NCBI RefSeq assembly: GCF_023195835.1
Contig: NZ_CP096200.1
Coordinates: 682,001 to 746,000, forward strand
Reading direction: 5' to 3'
Length of the DNA: 64,000 bases
DNA from: Vibrio sinaloensis
GTDB taxonomy: Bacteria; Pseudomonadota; Gammaproteobacteria; Enterobacterales; Vibrionaceae
Positions 26,822-37,750 of the stretch are shown in pieces. The notes beneath the pieces were generated by a model, which worked only from the letters and a program-made list of their open reading frames with translations, was not told the DNA's origin and made no database searches. Positions within the stretch are counted from its first letter, which is position 1, and each line of letters opens with the position of its first letter. A program made the translations under genes and the position numbers.

Positions 26822-27546
26822 TACCTCTCTGGGGGCAGTGCCCTCGCTGCTTGTAAAACGTGTAAAACAATCCTTTGTTGATTGAGTTGAACGCGATGAG
26901 CCGGAGCCATCACGCTAATTGCCCCAATCAACTTTGAGCCTTTCATTACCGGCGCGCTGATCCCCGATACCCCAACGTCGATTTCCGAGGTACTGACCGC
27001 GTAGCCTTGATTTCTGATCTGCTCTAACTCTTGCTGCCACTGCTCGATTCTCTGTTGCTCACCAAAGTGGCGTAAAATCTTTTCGCAGCGCGCAACTGGC
27101 ATATAAGCCAACATCACTTTGGATGAGGCGCCACGTAGCAGGGGTTGACTTTGACCCTGGACGTAACTGCAACGAAGCGCCTGCATACTCTCTTTCCGAC
27201 TGACACACAAAGCTCGATATCCAACCGGCACCATGTATGCCGCCATCTCGCCAGTCTGCTTTTGCAGTCGGTTCAGCACCGTATCAATCACATCGAGATC
27301 GTGCTGACTGGTCTCATAACTGCGCATCAACAGCAAAGCTGCCGGACCGATGATCAAGGTTTTGTCATTCGGACTTTCTTCTATTAGGTTCCACTCTTTG
27401 AGCAGTTTCAGGTGTCGATAGAGACTGCTGATCGGGGTACCCAATTGTTCGCTTAACTGTTTGGCGGTGACAGGCTCATCGCTCACCGCAACTTGCATCA
27501 AAAGTTGCAGAACTTTCTCGTTAACCTGTCCACTATTTAGCTTCAT
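26821..27546 (-). CDS. IclR family transcriptional regulator
   Basis: A 241-residue IclR regulator. The N-terminal winged HTH (VSDEPVTAKQLSEQLGTPISSLYRHLKLLKEW) covers residues 15-60. The C-terminal effector domain ends with the family signature region YAVSTSEIDVGVSGISAPVM. Such regulators usually bind small aromatic or carboxylate molecules. It shares an operon with the metal-less arginase-fold protein and is probably the regulator of that unit; autoregulation is likely. Confidence 0.92.
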   Translation of the reverse strand: MKLNSGQVNEKVLQLLMQVAVSDEPVTAKQLSEQLGTPISSLYRHLKLLKEWNLIEESPNDKTLIIGPAALLLMRSYETSQHDLDVIDTVLNRLQKQTGEMAAYMVPVGYRALCVSRKESMQALRCSYVQGQSQPLLRGASSKVMLAYMPVARCEKILRHFGEQQRIEQWQQELEQIRNQGYAVSTSEIDVGVSGISAPVMKGSKLIGAISVMAPAHRVQLNQQRIVLHVLQAARALPPER

Positions 27547-27673
27547 AACCTTTATGCCTATTTGTATCGCTCCGAATGAGTTTCGATCAAACTATATTCT
27601 TACAATGCGAGAATGCGTAATATCTTTTCGCTTCATTTTCTCACCAAATGGTAATATCAACAATCAAGGGCAG

Positions 27674-27699
27674 AAAAAAGGGAGCTCGAAAGCTCCCTA
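27674..27699 (-). terminator. Rho-independent terminator of the 6-phospho-beta-glucosidase gene
   Basis: AGGGAGCT / AGCTCCCT with a TTCG loop and a T-run on the minus strand, just after the stop codon. Confidence 0.88.
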
Positions 27700-27702
27700 T
27701 GA

Positions 27703-29094
<1,392 letters not shown>

Positions 29095-29222
29095 CTACTC
29101 CAGATTACGCTCAATACTTCACCCATTGTAGCGAGCAAAATCGGCACAAATAAGGTTGAGTTGTGAGGCTAATTTTTCCGAGTTTGTCGACGCCGTTTAA
29201 AATTTTTACGTTTTCGAGACAT

Positions 29223-29242
29223 TCGCGACAACTTTGTCGCGA
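29223..29242. promoter_or_regulatory. 20-bp perfect palindrome between bgl and usp
   Basis: TCGCGACAACTTTGTCGCGA has two 9-bp perfect arms around a 2-bp centre. It lies between the divergent GH1 and UspA genes, 47 bp before the UspA start, so it is well placed for an operator. The binding protein is unknown. Confidence 0.5.
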
Positions 29243-29289
29243 TTGAGAGATTATGCTTAAGTTAGGCTAGTTACGAGAAGGTCATGATT

Positions 29290-29709
29290 ATGAACTACAA
29301 ACACATTCTGGTTGCCATTGAGCTTAGTGAAGAGACCAAGGTGCTGATCGACAAGGCAAACTATTTAGCCAAGCTGACCGAGGCTGAGATTTCGTTTATC
29401 CATATCGATGGCTCCCATGGAGAGATTTATCCTGAAGTGACCGATATTCAGGCCAATCAAGATCAGCAGCCATTCGGTGAGCACACGATTGAGCAAATTC
29501 GTGCTTTTGAAGCCTACAGTGAGCATCCGATCAAACACATTCTCGTCGGCACCGGCGACCTCGCCGACAAGCTAAAAGGGACAATTGAAGACAATCAAGT
29601 CGACCTGCTGTTGTGTGGCCACCATCATGACTTCTGGAGCAAAATCGTCTCCTACTCTAAACACTTAGTGGATAAGTCTCCGGTCGATATCCTTGTTGTA
29701 CCGATCTAA
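29290..29709 (+). CDS. Universal stress protein A family protein
   Basis: A 139-residue single-domain UspA protein. It begins MNYKHILVAIELSEET, typical of UspA, and ends with a CGHHHDFWSKIVSYSKHLVDKSPVDILVVPI-like tail in which the last strand matches UspA. It lacks the G-2x-G-9x-G ATP loop, as UspA proper does. I use ATG 29290: GAAGG lies eight bases upstream, while the ATG at 29284 is too close to it. Confidence 0.9.
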   Translation: MNYKHILVAIELSEETKVLIDKANYLAKLTEAEISFIHIDGSHGEIYPEVTDIQANQDQQPFGEHTIEQIRAFEAYSEHPIKHILVGTGDLADKLKGTIEDNQVDLLLCGHHHDFWSKIVSYSKHLVDKSPVDILVVPI

Positions 29710-29724
29710 CCGCTTCAAACAGAC

Positions 29725-29750
29725 AACGGGCTTCCTTTAGGAAGCCCGTT
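29725..29750 (+). terminator. Hairpin terminator after usp, overlapping a parS2 site
   Basis: AACGGGCTTCC / GGAAGCCCGTT is a perfect 11-bp stem. The tail is TTTACAATGTAAA, so instead of a plain T-run the hairpin runs straight into a parS2 site. Confidence 0.7.
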
Positions 29751-29762
29751 TACAATGTAAAT
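29748..29762. other. parS2 partition site
   Basis: GTTTACAATGTAAAT fits NTTTACANTGTAAAN exactly. It lies between the usp gene and the convergent diguanylate cyclase gene. Confidence 0.85.
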
Positions 29763-29798
29763 CAGAAAGCGTCTGGCATTCACCTATTATGCTGATTT

Positions 29799-31268
29799 CT
29801 AGGCGCTAGCCGCTACCACTCGATTTCGCCCTAAACGCTTAGCCTGGTACAGCGCTTGGTCGGCCTGAGTGAAAAGCGCTTGGCCATCATTCGAATGATC
29901 ACTTCGCTGCGCACAACCAATAGAGATAGAACAACGTACTTCCACCCCATCAATCCGTATTGGGTGACCAAAAACGGCCCGACACAAAGAGTGCGCAACG
30001 CGCTCTGCGAGCGGCAGCGGCATGTTAAGCAGCAAGCAGGCGAACTCCTCGCCGCCAATCCGATACACGTAATCCATGTTCAGTCCTTGGTTGCAGAAGA
30101 GAGTACTCAATTGTTTTAATACCAAGTCGCCAATTGCGTGGCCGTACTGATCGTTGATCGACTTAAAGTAATCAATATCTATCACCAGCAGGCTAAGGGG
30201 CTCGTGCTCTGGGCGCGCTATCAAGTCAGGCAAATCCTTATCAAACTGACGGCGATTGTTTAGCCCAGTTAACGGGTCGGTCACCGCCTGCGATTCCAGT
30301 GCCGCTTCGCGGCGTTTGCGCTCGGATATGTCCCACATGACGCCAGCAATCACGGCGCGGGAGCCTGTCATATCAAAGCTTTGATTGGTTCGGATATCGA
30401 CCCAACAATACTCTCCGCTGTCGTTACACACTTCAAGGTCTAAACACAATGTGTCTAGCTGCCCACTGAGATAAAGCCGCAAATGGCGAAAAAAAGCAGA
30501 GCGGTGCTGAGGATGTATGCGTCTCAGCCATTGGCGGCTGGTATAGGTATTTAGATAGCGGACGCTGCTGCTTCGCCCAAGGATCTCTGACGTGCACCAG
30601 CAAAAACCGCGGCGAACGTCCACTTCCCAGGTACTAAAAAAGCTACTTTGCTTGATGATCTCTAATTGGCGCTGCTTAGCCCACAAGTTATCTTTCACTA
30701 TCGCGCTAGAGATAAGATAGCTGGCCGTTCGCAGCAGGGTAATTTCACTGGCACTCCACGCTTGCTCGCGAGCGCAGTCATCGAGACCAAGCGTCCCCCA
30801 CCATTGATTATCTACCACAACAGGAATGGTCAGCATCGAACGAATGCTCTGCTGCTGTAAATACCCTTTAAGCCAGGACTCCGGTAACTGCTCGGTCAGG
30901 ACCGCTTGATACTCACCTCGCTGACGGCTAGCAACCAGTTGGGCATATTCTGGGTTGGCTAACGAAGAGCGAAAGTGATTGAACTGAGGTAAACCTATTT
31001 GTACATATTGTTCATCTTTGGCCCATTCAAACACGTAATCTTGCAAAATCTCATCGTCGGAGAGCGACAAGACTTGAAAGATCCACACCCGACTCACACC
31101 AGTGACACCACCCAGCTCTTTTAGCAACCCCTGAATGCTGTGCAACGAACCACCACCGGTGACAAGCTCTTGCGCACCATGAAGCAGCGCCATTAACAAG
31201 CCGCTTTCTAACGAAGTCTCTCCCTGAGAATCTAGTTGATTGACGTTGCCAAGTGTAATTGTCATCAA
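29799..31268 (-). CDS. GAF-PAS-GGEEF diguanylate cyclase
   Basis: A 489-residue protein. Residues about 25-195 form a GAF domain (VSRVWIFQVLSLSDDEI, SMLTIPVVVDNQWWGTLGLDD). A PAS/PAC domain follows (to about 320), ending in VIAGVMWDISERKRRE. The GGDEF domain has intact RIGGEEF. The residue five before the motif that should be Arg of the RxxD inhibitory site is Leu (LNMD), so feedback inhibition by c-di-GMP is probably absent. No membrane segment or signal peptide is seen, so it is cytoplasmic. Confidence 0.92.
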   Translation of the reverse strand: MMTITLGNVNQLDSQGETSLESGLLMALLHGAQELVTGGGSLHSIQGLLKELGGVTGVSRVWIFQVLSLSDDEILQDYVFEWAKDEQYVQIGLPQFNHFRSSLANPEYAQLVASRQRGEYQAVLTEQLPESWLKGYLQQQSIRSMLTIPVVVDNQWWGTLGLDDCAREQAWSASEITLLRTASYLISSAIVKDNLWAKQRQLEIIKQSSFFSTWEVDVRRGFCWCTSEILGRSSSVRYLNTYTSRQWLRRIHPQHRSAFFRHLRLYLSGQLDTLCLDLEVCNDSGEYCWVDIRTNQSFDMTGSRAVIAGVMWDISERKRREAALESQAVTDPLTGLNNRRQFDKDLPDLIARPEHEPLSLLVIDIDYFKSINDQYGHAIGDLVLKQLSTLFCNQGLNMDYVYRIGGEEFACLLLNMPLPLAERVAHSLCRAVFGHPIRIDGVEVRCSISIGCAQRSDHSNDGQALFTQADQALYQAKRLGRNRVVAASA

Positions 31269-31523
31269 GTCGTGTCCGAACTAATGAAAAGTGTACTCAC
31301 GGTTAACACCACTATGCACGATTGTGTGGTTTGTTCAACATCGGTAAACACCTTTGAGAGCTCGGTTAACCTATCGATGCGCTCACTATTTGACAGCGTT
31401 AACAATAAGCCGTACGGATAAGAACAATCTCACCCATTTATGACCTATATCAAACCCCAAAACGGCCAATCTTCGCCATGCTAGCTATATTAGAAAAACA
31501 TATTTTAATAATAAGGAATGAAC

Positions 31524-33233
31524 ATGACTTCAGCGACGCTAGAATCCACTCAAGCTCATGGTCCAGAGCAAACGAAGTTATCCAATTTTTTCGCAAGTGT
31601 CGGGACCAAACTTAAAATCAGTGTGCTGCTGACTTTGATCGCCTTTTTAGTATTGGGCTATCAAGGTATTTCCGGGATGCGAATCGCCGCCAGTGACATT
31701 GAAGAGCTTTACAGCCAGGGGATGCAGCACACCATACGTACCAGTAAAGTTATCGATGAGCTCGGTAACGCTCGTAGCGCTTTGTTACTGGCGTTTCAAC
31801 ACGATCCCTCATCCAAAACTTCCTCAATGCACGATCATCCGGTCGAGTTTCACATCAAGCAGATTGAAGAGTCACTTAAGACGCTGCACCACATTATTGA
31901 TAACGAGTTACTTCAGTCAGACCTAGATGCTAGCGAGGCTCAACTGGTCAGCGACTTGGCAAAGATTGTTGATCGGATTAGCGATTTAGGTTTTGTCCCT
32001 GCCATAGAAAAATTGAAGAGTGGCGATTTTGACGGGTCTAATCTGGTGCTATTAAAAGTCATCAACCCCAATTTTCAGCAGGCCTACCAATACGCAGAGC
32101 AGTTCTTTGCGATGCAGGTAGAAGAAGGACGTGAAAGCTTTGAAGATGCTGAAGCCAATAGCGAGCGCTTTATTTGGGTTGTGAGTGTTATCACCATCTT
32201 ATCTCTGCTAGTGATTATTACCATGTCACTGTTTGTGATTCGACGAGTGAACCATGCTGTTGCTGAACTAGAACAGCAATCCGACAAAATCGCTGCGGGC
32301 GATCTGACCCAACGTTTAGATGCGTCTGGAGACGACGAGTTTTCGCACATTGCCCAGTCGGTCAATCGTATTGTGACCAGCTTCCAACACGTGGTGCAAA
32401 CCAATCGTGACTCTATTGGTCAACTGGCGCGCTCTGCGGAAGAAAACTCAGCGGTGTCGATGCAAACCAAACAAAACATCATGACTCAGCAGTCACAAAC
32501 CGAGCAGGTGGCCACTGCGATTAACCAGTTCACCGCCACCGTACACGAAGTCGCGAAAAGTGCCGCCTCTGCCGCCGATGCGTCTGAGCAAGCCGATATC
32601 GCCGCAGCAAACGGCCAACAGGTGGTGATGGACAGCGTCACCATGATTGAGCGTTTATCGCAAGAGATGCAAGAGTCGGTCGACGCGATGCACCAACTGG
32701 CCAAGCACTCGGAAGAGATCGGCAGTGTGGTTGATGTGATTCAAGGGATTTCTGAGCAAACTAACCTATTGGCGCTCAATGCCGCCATTGAAGCCGCGCG
32801 CGCTGGCGAACAAGGTCGCGGTTTCGCGGTCGTAGCAGACGAAGTACGCACATTGGCCAGTCGAACTCAAGAGTCAACCGAGGAGATTCTGCAAACCATT
32901 CAACGTCTGCAGCAAGGCAGCCGAGATTCTACCCAACGCCTCGAAGCAGGGGCCAACAATGCCCTATCGACGGTAGATAAAGCGCGCGAGGCCGGAGATG
33001 CGCTAACTCAAATCAAAGCCAGCGTTGACCAAATTACCGCGATGAACGCGCAGATTGCCACCGCAGCTGAGGAGCAGAGTTTAGTGACTGAAGAGATCAA
33101 CGCCAATATCAGTAGCATCAGCGAGATCTCTAATCAAAACGCAGTGGGTGCCGAGCAAAGCAGTGCGGCGACACAGGAGTTGGCAGAGCTTGCAGAAGTG
33201 CTGCGTAACGAGATAGAACACTATCGAGTATAG
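31524..33233 (+). CDS. Methyl-accepting chemotaxis protein
   Basis: A typical transmembrane chemoreceptor of 569 residues. It has an N-terminal helix (about residues 33-50), a periplasmic four-helix-bundle domain (to about 220), a second helix ([21 protein letters not shown]), a HAMP domain and the MCP signalling hairpin [23 protein letters not shown]. No C-terminal xWxxF pentapeptide is present. I use ATG 31524, six bases after AAGGA, instead of ATG 31518. The ligand is unknown. Confidence 0.93.
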   Translation: MTSATLESTQAHGPEQTKLSNFFASVGTKLKISVLLTLIAFLVLGYQGISGMRIAASDIEELYSQGMQHTIRTSKVIDELGNARSALLLAFQHDPSSKTSSMHDHPVEFHIKQIEESLKTLHHIIDNELLQSDLDASEAQLVSDLAKIVDRISDLGFVPAIEKLKSGDFDGSNLVLLKVINPNFQQAYQYAEQFFAMQVEEGRESFEDAEANSERFIWVVSVITILSLLVIITMSLFVIRRVNHAVAELEQQSDKIAAGDLTQRLDASGDDEFSHIAQSVNRIVTSFQHVVQTNRDSIGQLARSAEENSAVSMQTKQNIMTQQSQTEQVATAINQFTATVHEVAKSAASAADASEQADIAAANGQQVVMDSVTMIERLSQEMQESVDAMHQLAKHSEEIGSVVDVIQGISEQTNLLALNAAIEAARAGEQGRGFAVVADEVRTLASRTQESTEEILQTIQRLQQGSRDSTQRLEAGANNALSTVDKAREAGDALTQIKASVDQITAMNAQIATAAEEQSLVTEEINANISSISEISNQNAVGAEQSSAATQELAELAEVLRNEIEHYRV

Positions 33234-33245
33234 TGAATGATATAT

Positions 33246-33270
33246 GGCCCGCTGAAGCAACAAGCGGGCC
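33246..33270 (+). terminator. Terminator hairpin after the chemoreceptor gene
   Basis: GGCCCGCT / AGCGGGCC with a 9-base loop, followed by a short TATT. It lies between two convergent genes and ends at the EamA stop codon. Confidence 0.6.
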
Positions 33271-34115
33271 TATTGCCGCGCATGACCAATAAAGATCAAC
33301 GCGATACCGCCAAGCACCAAAGCAGACGATATTAACGCCATCACAGAAATCACCTCACCCAACCCTAGCCCACCCGCAATAAACGCTATCACTGGCACGG
33401 CAAGTTGAGCGACAGAGGCCTGCAACACGCTAATTTGTTTGACCACCTGATACCAAACAATATAACCAAAGCCCGACGCTAACACGCCAGACAACACGCC
33501 CCAACCAGCGCCAGACCAAGTTATTTGTTCGAGCGACAACAACATAGGGCTGGCAAACACCGCCATGACGGATGCGAGAACAAATCCATGAGTGATAGCC
33601 ACAGGCGCACTGGCCGCTTTACGCCCTATCAAGGTAAACGCCGCCCAGCATCCCCCTGCAACCATCATTAATAGCGCAGCAGAGAGGCTCGGCATTTGCG
33701 CAGAGGGCAACATCAACAGCACAAAACCGCCCAATGCAACGGTAACGCCCAGCATTTCACTCTTTGATAGCCGATGCCCAGAGCCGACGTAGAAAGCAAC
33801 CAAACTCAGTTGCACCATACCAAACAAAATCAACGCCCCAGTACCGGTGCTCAAGGCGGTATAGGCAAACGAAAAACAGATCGCATAGCCAAATAGAGCC
33901 GCGCCAGACCACCAGCTTAACTTGTCGTTAAACAGCGACACTTTGAGCTTTCCTTGCCAGCATAAAAGTGTGGCTAAGGTTACCGCCCCCGACAACAAGC
34001 GGATCCAAGTGAATGAACCAGGATCGATGGATTCATCAGCGAGCGCATAGCGGCAAAAAAACGAATTAGCCGCAAATGCGACTAAAGCAACAATCAATTG
34101 AATGGAACGGGGCAT
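33270..34115 (-). CDS. EamA/DMT superfamily transporter
   Basis: A 281-residue, ten-helix membrane protein of the drug/metabolite transporter family, with the duplicated EamA pattern (SGAVTLATLLCW, later GVLASGFGYIVWYQVVKQ). Members export amino acids or other metabolites. The frame is open to 34214, but the ATG at 34115 (MPRSIQLIVALVAFAANSF) has AAGGA upstream and starts directly at the first helix. Substrate unknown. Confidence 0.88.
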   Translation of the reverse strand: MPRSIQLIVALVAFAANSFFCRYALADESIDPGSFTWIRLLSGAVTLATLLCWQGKLKVSLFNDKLSWWSGAALFGYAICFSFAYTALSTGTGALILFGMVQLSLVAFYVGSGHRLSKSEMLGVTVALGGFVLLMLPSAQMPSLSAALLMMVAGGCWAAFTLIGRKAASAPVAITHGFVLASVMAVFASPMLLSLEQITWSGAGWGVLSGVLASGFGYIVWYQVVKQISVLQASVAQLAVPVIAFIAGGLGLGEVISVMALISSALVLGGIALIFIGHARQ

Positions 34116-34743
34116 AATCTTCCTTATTAGCTTTCCGCTCAGTATATCAGCCAGTGGAGAACAGCATAGCCCAGTCATTGGCGCTAAATGAAAGAAACAG
34201 CTTGGAGCAATCACCAGAGGGAATTATCGACGAGATAAACTCAACGCTAAGCCTGACCATTGAAGAACCATCGAGTTCGGGGTAGAAGGCAGTCTCTCCC
34301 TTTTGCCAACAGGAGAAACAAGGGAGAAACCGCCAAAATAGTGTTAGTCTCCAGCAAGCTTCTTAGCTTCGGAACGCATAAGGGCAGGTGCTGTGTTTTC
34401 ACCAAGCCCAGATTGACGTGGATTGGTAAAGTAGGAGACTCCCATAAAGTAACGCTCTAGATTAATGTATAATCATTGACCTAGGTGTCCACTTTTTCCA
34501 TCGCACCATTTTCGGATATGAAGTCCAACTGCTAAGCCTGGTATTTTTCAGCTTGGTTGAAGGCATGCACAGAGCTCTCTTCATTGGTTGTCCCAGCATA
34601 AGCGTTATAGTCACCACTGGCTTGGATTCATTTAATGACTGATAGAGATTGGAGTTTCATTGTTCCATCCCTTGTTTTGTTATGTATCTATACTATTTGA
34701 TAGTAGAGTGGATTTTTAGGTCATATAGCGCCAAGGAGTACTC
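34116..34743. other. Gene-free left edge of the accessory block, with a degenerate ORF
   Basis: This 628-bp gap holds no intact gene. On the minus strand, 34621 to 34481, a readable frame (ASGDYNAYAGTTNEESSVHA, then FNQAEKYQA, stop, QLDFISENGAMEKVDT, stop) is broken by an in-frame TAG. It looks like the remains of a coding sequence, possibly from a mobile element, but I cannot name the family. The AraC operator lies at the right end. Confidence 0.35.
34717..34733 (+). promoter_or_regulatory. Accessory-block operator, site 1 (araC self-control)
   Basis: TAGGTCATATAGCGCCA, the motif repeated at other promoters of this block. It overlaps the ribosome binding site of the AraC gene (CCAAGGAG), so binding would block that gene's expression. 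A weaker copy with TATTTGATA lies 23 bp upstream at 34694. Confidence 0.6.
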
Positions 34744-35715
34744 GTGTTAACTAACATTAATACCACTAGTTCCAGTAATCTTGTCCCATTTGTTCGGTAT
34801 TTTGAAAAACACAGAATTGAATGGAAACAGCTCGCGAAGGTGCATCAAATTCCAGAAGATTTAACCAGTCGTACTGTATGGCTGTCTTCACAACAAGTAA
34901 TGTCGTTCCTATTGGACATGATGCGCCATAGTAATAAAAGAGTAGGAATAGAAGTCGGAAAGCTAATAACTCTCGGTCAAATATCAACCTCGCTAGAAGA
35001 AAAGTTTAAGCAGTGCAATGACTTAGAGGAGGCGATAGTCGCCTTGATTAAGCTAATGCCGGAACTCAATAGTCACGTTGTTGTTTGGGTGGAGAAAATG
35101 GAGGGCCATTGGTATCTCTGTCATAGAGGAGCCTACCATCCTTCTACACCAGGCTTTGATCAGACAGAGTGGTTTCGATCTTTTGCTTTATTATCAATGT
35201 GCCGCTTATTTTTGGGGAAGGATTGGGTACCCGAACATGCCTTTATGAGCTTTTCTGAACACTTAACAAAAGGATTGCCCATTGGTTTTTCTAAAACAGC
35301 GTTTAGCTTTGGCCACCCTTTCGGTGCCATTAGGATAGATCTTGAGGATGATTTTAAGCCGATCCCTCCTTCACTCGAAGATGAAGTAGAGTGGTCGCAA
35401 CGGGTGAAACGTCTATCACAAACTTATGCCGTACTACCTTTTTTTAGTGTTGATTGGTTTGCTAAATTTTTGAGCATGTCCGCTCGAACACTACAGAGAC
35501 GACTAGCAGAGCATGGTTTATCCGTGAAGCAGTTGCGAGATGAAGCGAGAAGAGATGTCGCCATCCAATTGTTAACTCAAGATGGGCTCTCTCCTGACGA
35601 GACTTCTTGGCGATGTGGCTATAATGACTTGTCTAACTTTAATCGAGCTTTTCGTAGCTGGCTAAATATGACACCAGCACAATATCGTAGAAAGCATTTT
35701 CAATGCGCGCAGTGA
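34744..35715 (+). CDS. AraC family transcriptional regulator
   Basis: A 323-residue regulator. The first 200 residues resemble the arabinose-binding-like domain (PF12625) seen in OruR/ArgR-type AraC proteins. The C-terminal double HTH covers residues 220-318 (LSMSARTLQRRLAEHGLSVKQ, then CGYNDLSNFNRAFRSWLNMTPAQYR). The start codon is GTG, with AAGGAG five bases upstream. The gene converges on the amidohydrolase gene, with 21 bases between their stops. Its HTH is the best candidate to bind the 17-bp motif found here and in front of three other block genes; this is inferred. Codon use is more AT-rich (many AGA) than in the flanking core genes. Confidence 0.92.
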   Translation: MLTNINTTSSSNLVPFVRYFEKHRIEWKQLAKVHQIPEDLTSRTVWLSSQQVMSFLLDMMRHSNKRVGIEVGKLITLGQISTSLEEKFKQCNDLEEAIVALIKLMPELNSHVVVWVEKMEGHWYLCHRGAYHPSTPGFDQTEWFRSFALLSMCRLFLGKDWVPEHAFMSFSEHLTKGLPIGFSKTAFSFGHPFGAIRIDLEDDFKPIPPSLEDEVEWSQRVKRLSQTYAVLPFFSVDWFAKFLSMSARTLQRRLAEHGLSVKQLRDEARRDVAIQLLTQDGLSPDETSWRCGYNDLSNFNRAFRSWLNMTPAQYRRKHFQCAQ

Positions 35716-35736
35716 GTCTGCGCGCAGAGCTAGCAA

Positions 35737-37299
35737 TTATTTTTGTTCACGACGTATTGGTTGGCCTGCTTTGACCGTAGTATCGAGCTCAGTGTTGTTA
35801 ACGACAATCTCACCGTTAACTAGCAACCAATGAACACCAACAGCAGGATGATTTGGATCTTGATAGGTACCGACATCCGTGATGGTTTCAGGGTCGAATA
35901 CGACAATATCGGCGTCCATATTTTCTTGAATTCGACCTTTACGTTTCATTTGCGGAACAAAGTCTTCAAGCAACTGAGCTGGCATTAAGGTCATTTTTCG
36001 TAACGCTTCAGACATAGATAATAAACCACGTTCGCGAACATAAACTCTCAACACTTTGGCAAAGGTACCATTTGAGCGTGGATGAGAGAAAAGGTCTTGA
36101 GGTAAAGGCCATTCATCTCCCTCGTAGTTATCTACGTGACCTTCCTCATCCATATGCATCCAGAACATTTCATCAGACTCGATTAGGACATCTGGACTCA
36201 GAATTGATGCGTCAAGTTTAGCGAGATCTTGGGGATTATTTTCATCTAGAAAGTGCCAAACGATGAAGGTTCCAGGGTTGTTTTCCTGATAATCAGCGAG
36301 CTGCTCTTCAGTCATACGCTCTTTTCCGAGCTGGAAATTTTCTGCTGTTGAGCCCATACGCTCACGCCAACCTTCCCCTTGGAACATGGCTGCACCGACA
36401 ACGGTACTCGCCGCACCATAGGGATAAGCACCTACAGTAACGTTAATACCTTGATCTTTGGCTCTTTCGACCATTGGAAGAATAGTATCAATATCCTTGA
36501 GTGATGTGCTATTGATATGACATAAATGCATATGAGCGCCTGTGATCGCGGCATTGCCAATTAGCTCTTTTACCGCTTCAAAAGAACTTTGTGGTTCCGT
36601 GTTACTTGCATAACGCACATGAGTATATGTTGCGACACCGCGTTCTGCTGCTAATTCAGCCAGTGCGTAATATTCTTTCTGACCATGGCCCGGCGCATAG
36701 CCAGCATTAACTCCAATGCCTAAGCCACCTTCATCTAGGCCCTGTTCAATAAGTTTAAGTATTTTGTCTTGTTGTTCAGGGGTCGCGATGTCCATCTTCC
36801 AGTCGTCGCTAGATTGTGCTTGCTGAAAGTAAGTGGCTGTAGCCTTCGGTTCGGTATCAGTAAAAGTAGCGATGCGTGCATAAGTCCAGCCTGCAGCAGC
36901 ACCGTAGTTAAGAGGCAACCCTTTCTCGCCTTGTGTCTCATACCAGTCACTGATTGGTAGAACGCCTGATTCTAGCTCTAGCATTGTCGTAACCCCCTGC
37001 ATTGCTTGCATGCGATAGTCGCCAATGTTTTGTCCGTGGGCATGAACGTCAATAAAACCCGGTGCAACAACCTTGCCTGTCGCGTCGATGGTTTTGTTGC
37101 CACTGATAGCGTCGGTGGTAATGGTCACGATTTGATTGTCTTTAATACCAACATTGGCGATTGAATCAAACTGTGTTTCAGGGTCAATAACTCGCCCATT
37201 CAAAATGACGGTGTCATAATCTGCCGCCAAAATGGCCGGTGACAAAAGTGCGAGACTAAGAAGAGAGGCCTTTTTTATTGCCGAATAGGAATATTTCAT
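35737..37299 (-). CDS. Exported D-aminoacylase-like amidohydrolase
   Basis: A 520-residue amidohydrolase of the N-acyl-D-amino-acid deacylase group. The metal motif DVHAHGQN lies near residue 85, followed by the QGVTTMLELESG block seen in D-glutamate deacylase-like members, and HLCHINSTS and DADIVVFDP later. A Sec signal peptide ends near residue 26 (ALLSPAILAADY), so it acts in the periplasm; classical D-aminoacylases are cytoplasmic. It would cleave N-acyl groups from D-amino acids or similar amides. Two copies of the block operator lie 112-151 bp upstream. Exact substrate uncertain. Confidence 0.85.
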   Translation of the reverse strand: MKYSYSAIKKASLLSLALLSPAILAADYDTVILNGRVIDPETQFDSIANVGIKDNQIVTITTDAISGNKTIDATGKVVAPGFIDVHAHGQNIGDYRMQAMQGVTTMLELESGVLPISDWYETQGEKGLPLNYGAAAGWTYARIATFTDTEPKATATYFQQAQSSDDWKMDIATPEQQDKILKLIEQGLDEGGLGIGVNAGYAPGHGQKEYYALAELAAERGVATYTHVRYASNTEPQSSFEAVKELIGNAAITGAHMHLCHINSTSLKDIDTILPMVERAKDQGINVTVGAYPYGAASTVVGAAMFQGEGWRERMGSTAENFQLGKERMTEEQLADYQENNPGTFIVWHFLDENNPQDLAKLDASILSPDVLIESDEMFWMHMDEEGHVDNYEGDEWPLPQDLFSHPRSNGTFAKVLRVYVRERGLLSMSEALRKMTLMPAQLLEDFVPQMKRKGRIQENMDADIVVFDPETITDVGTYQDPNHPAVGVHWLLVNGEIVVNNTELDTTVKAGQPIRREQK

Positions 37300-37410
37300 T
37301 GGTTCGTTCTCATACAGTTAAATAAGGTTTATAAAATGCTAGTAAAGCAATCATCTTCATTGATTAACTAAATAGACACATGACTATTGATTTGCTCTGT
37401 ACGAAGAATA

Positions 37411-37427
37411 TAGGAGATCTCGCCTCA
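37411..37427 (+). promoter_or_regulatory. Accessory-block operator, site 2a (amidohydrolase promoter)
   Basis: TAGGAGATCTCGCCTCA matches site 2b at 13 of 17 positions and lies exactly 23 bp from it, so the two form a tandem direct repeat of two helical turns, as AraC proteins usually need. Confidence 0.5.
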
Positions 37428-37433
37428 CCAAAG

Positions 37434-37450
37434 TAGGTCATTTCGCGTCA
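37434..37450 (+). promoter_or_regulatory. Accessory-block operator, site 2b (amidohydrolase promoter)
   Basis: TAGGTCATTTCGCGTCA shares TAGGTCAT and the final CA with sites 1 and 3. It lies 135 bp before the amidohydrolase start and is read against that gene's direction, as at the other target promoters. Confidence 0.6.
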
Positions 37451-37750
37451 TCATTTAATATTAGGTACCTGTCTGTGCAGGTGTGCGATACTAAAGACTA
37501 TTTCGCTTAACTATCAAGGAACACAAAGCCTGGTATGGGCTCACATTGCGAGATAGGATGAAGATGAAGCAGTAAGGGCGACGCCAGCTATGGGCGTACT
37601 TATCAATTGAGGATGAGTTAACTTTTTTACTTTCGACAGCAGCAACCGAAGTTAAGAGCAATGGAATGGAGTATCTCACCCTTGTTGTATAGGCATGTTG
37701 TACTGAATAAAGATGGACAAACACCATTCTAGCTGGACAATCGAAACGAC

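Noticed and set aside
34260..34460. Plus-strand ORF of 66 residues in the gap before the AraC gene
   Set aside because: No ribosome binding site, odd composition, and no recognisable motif.
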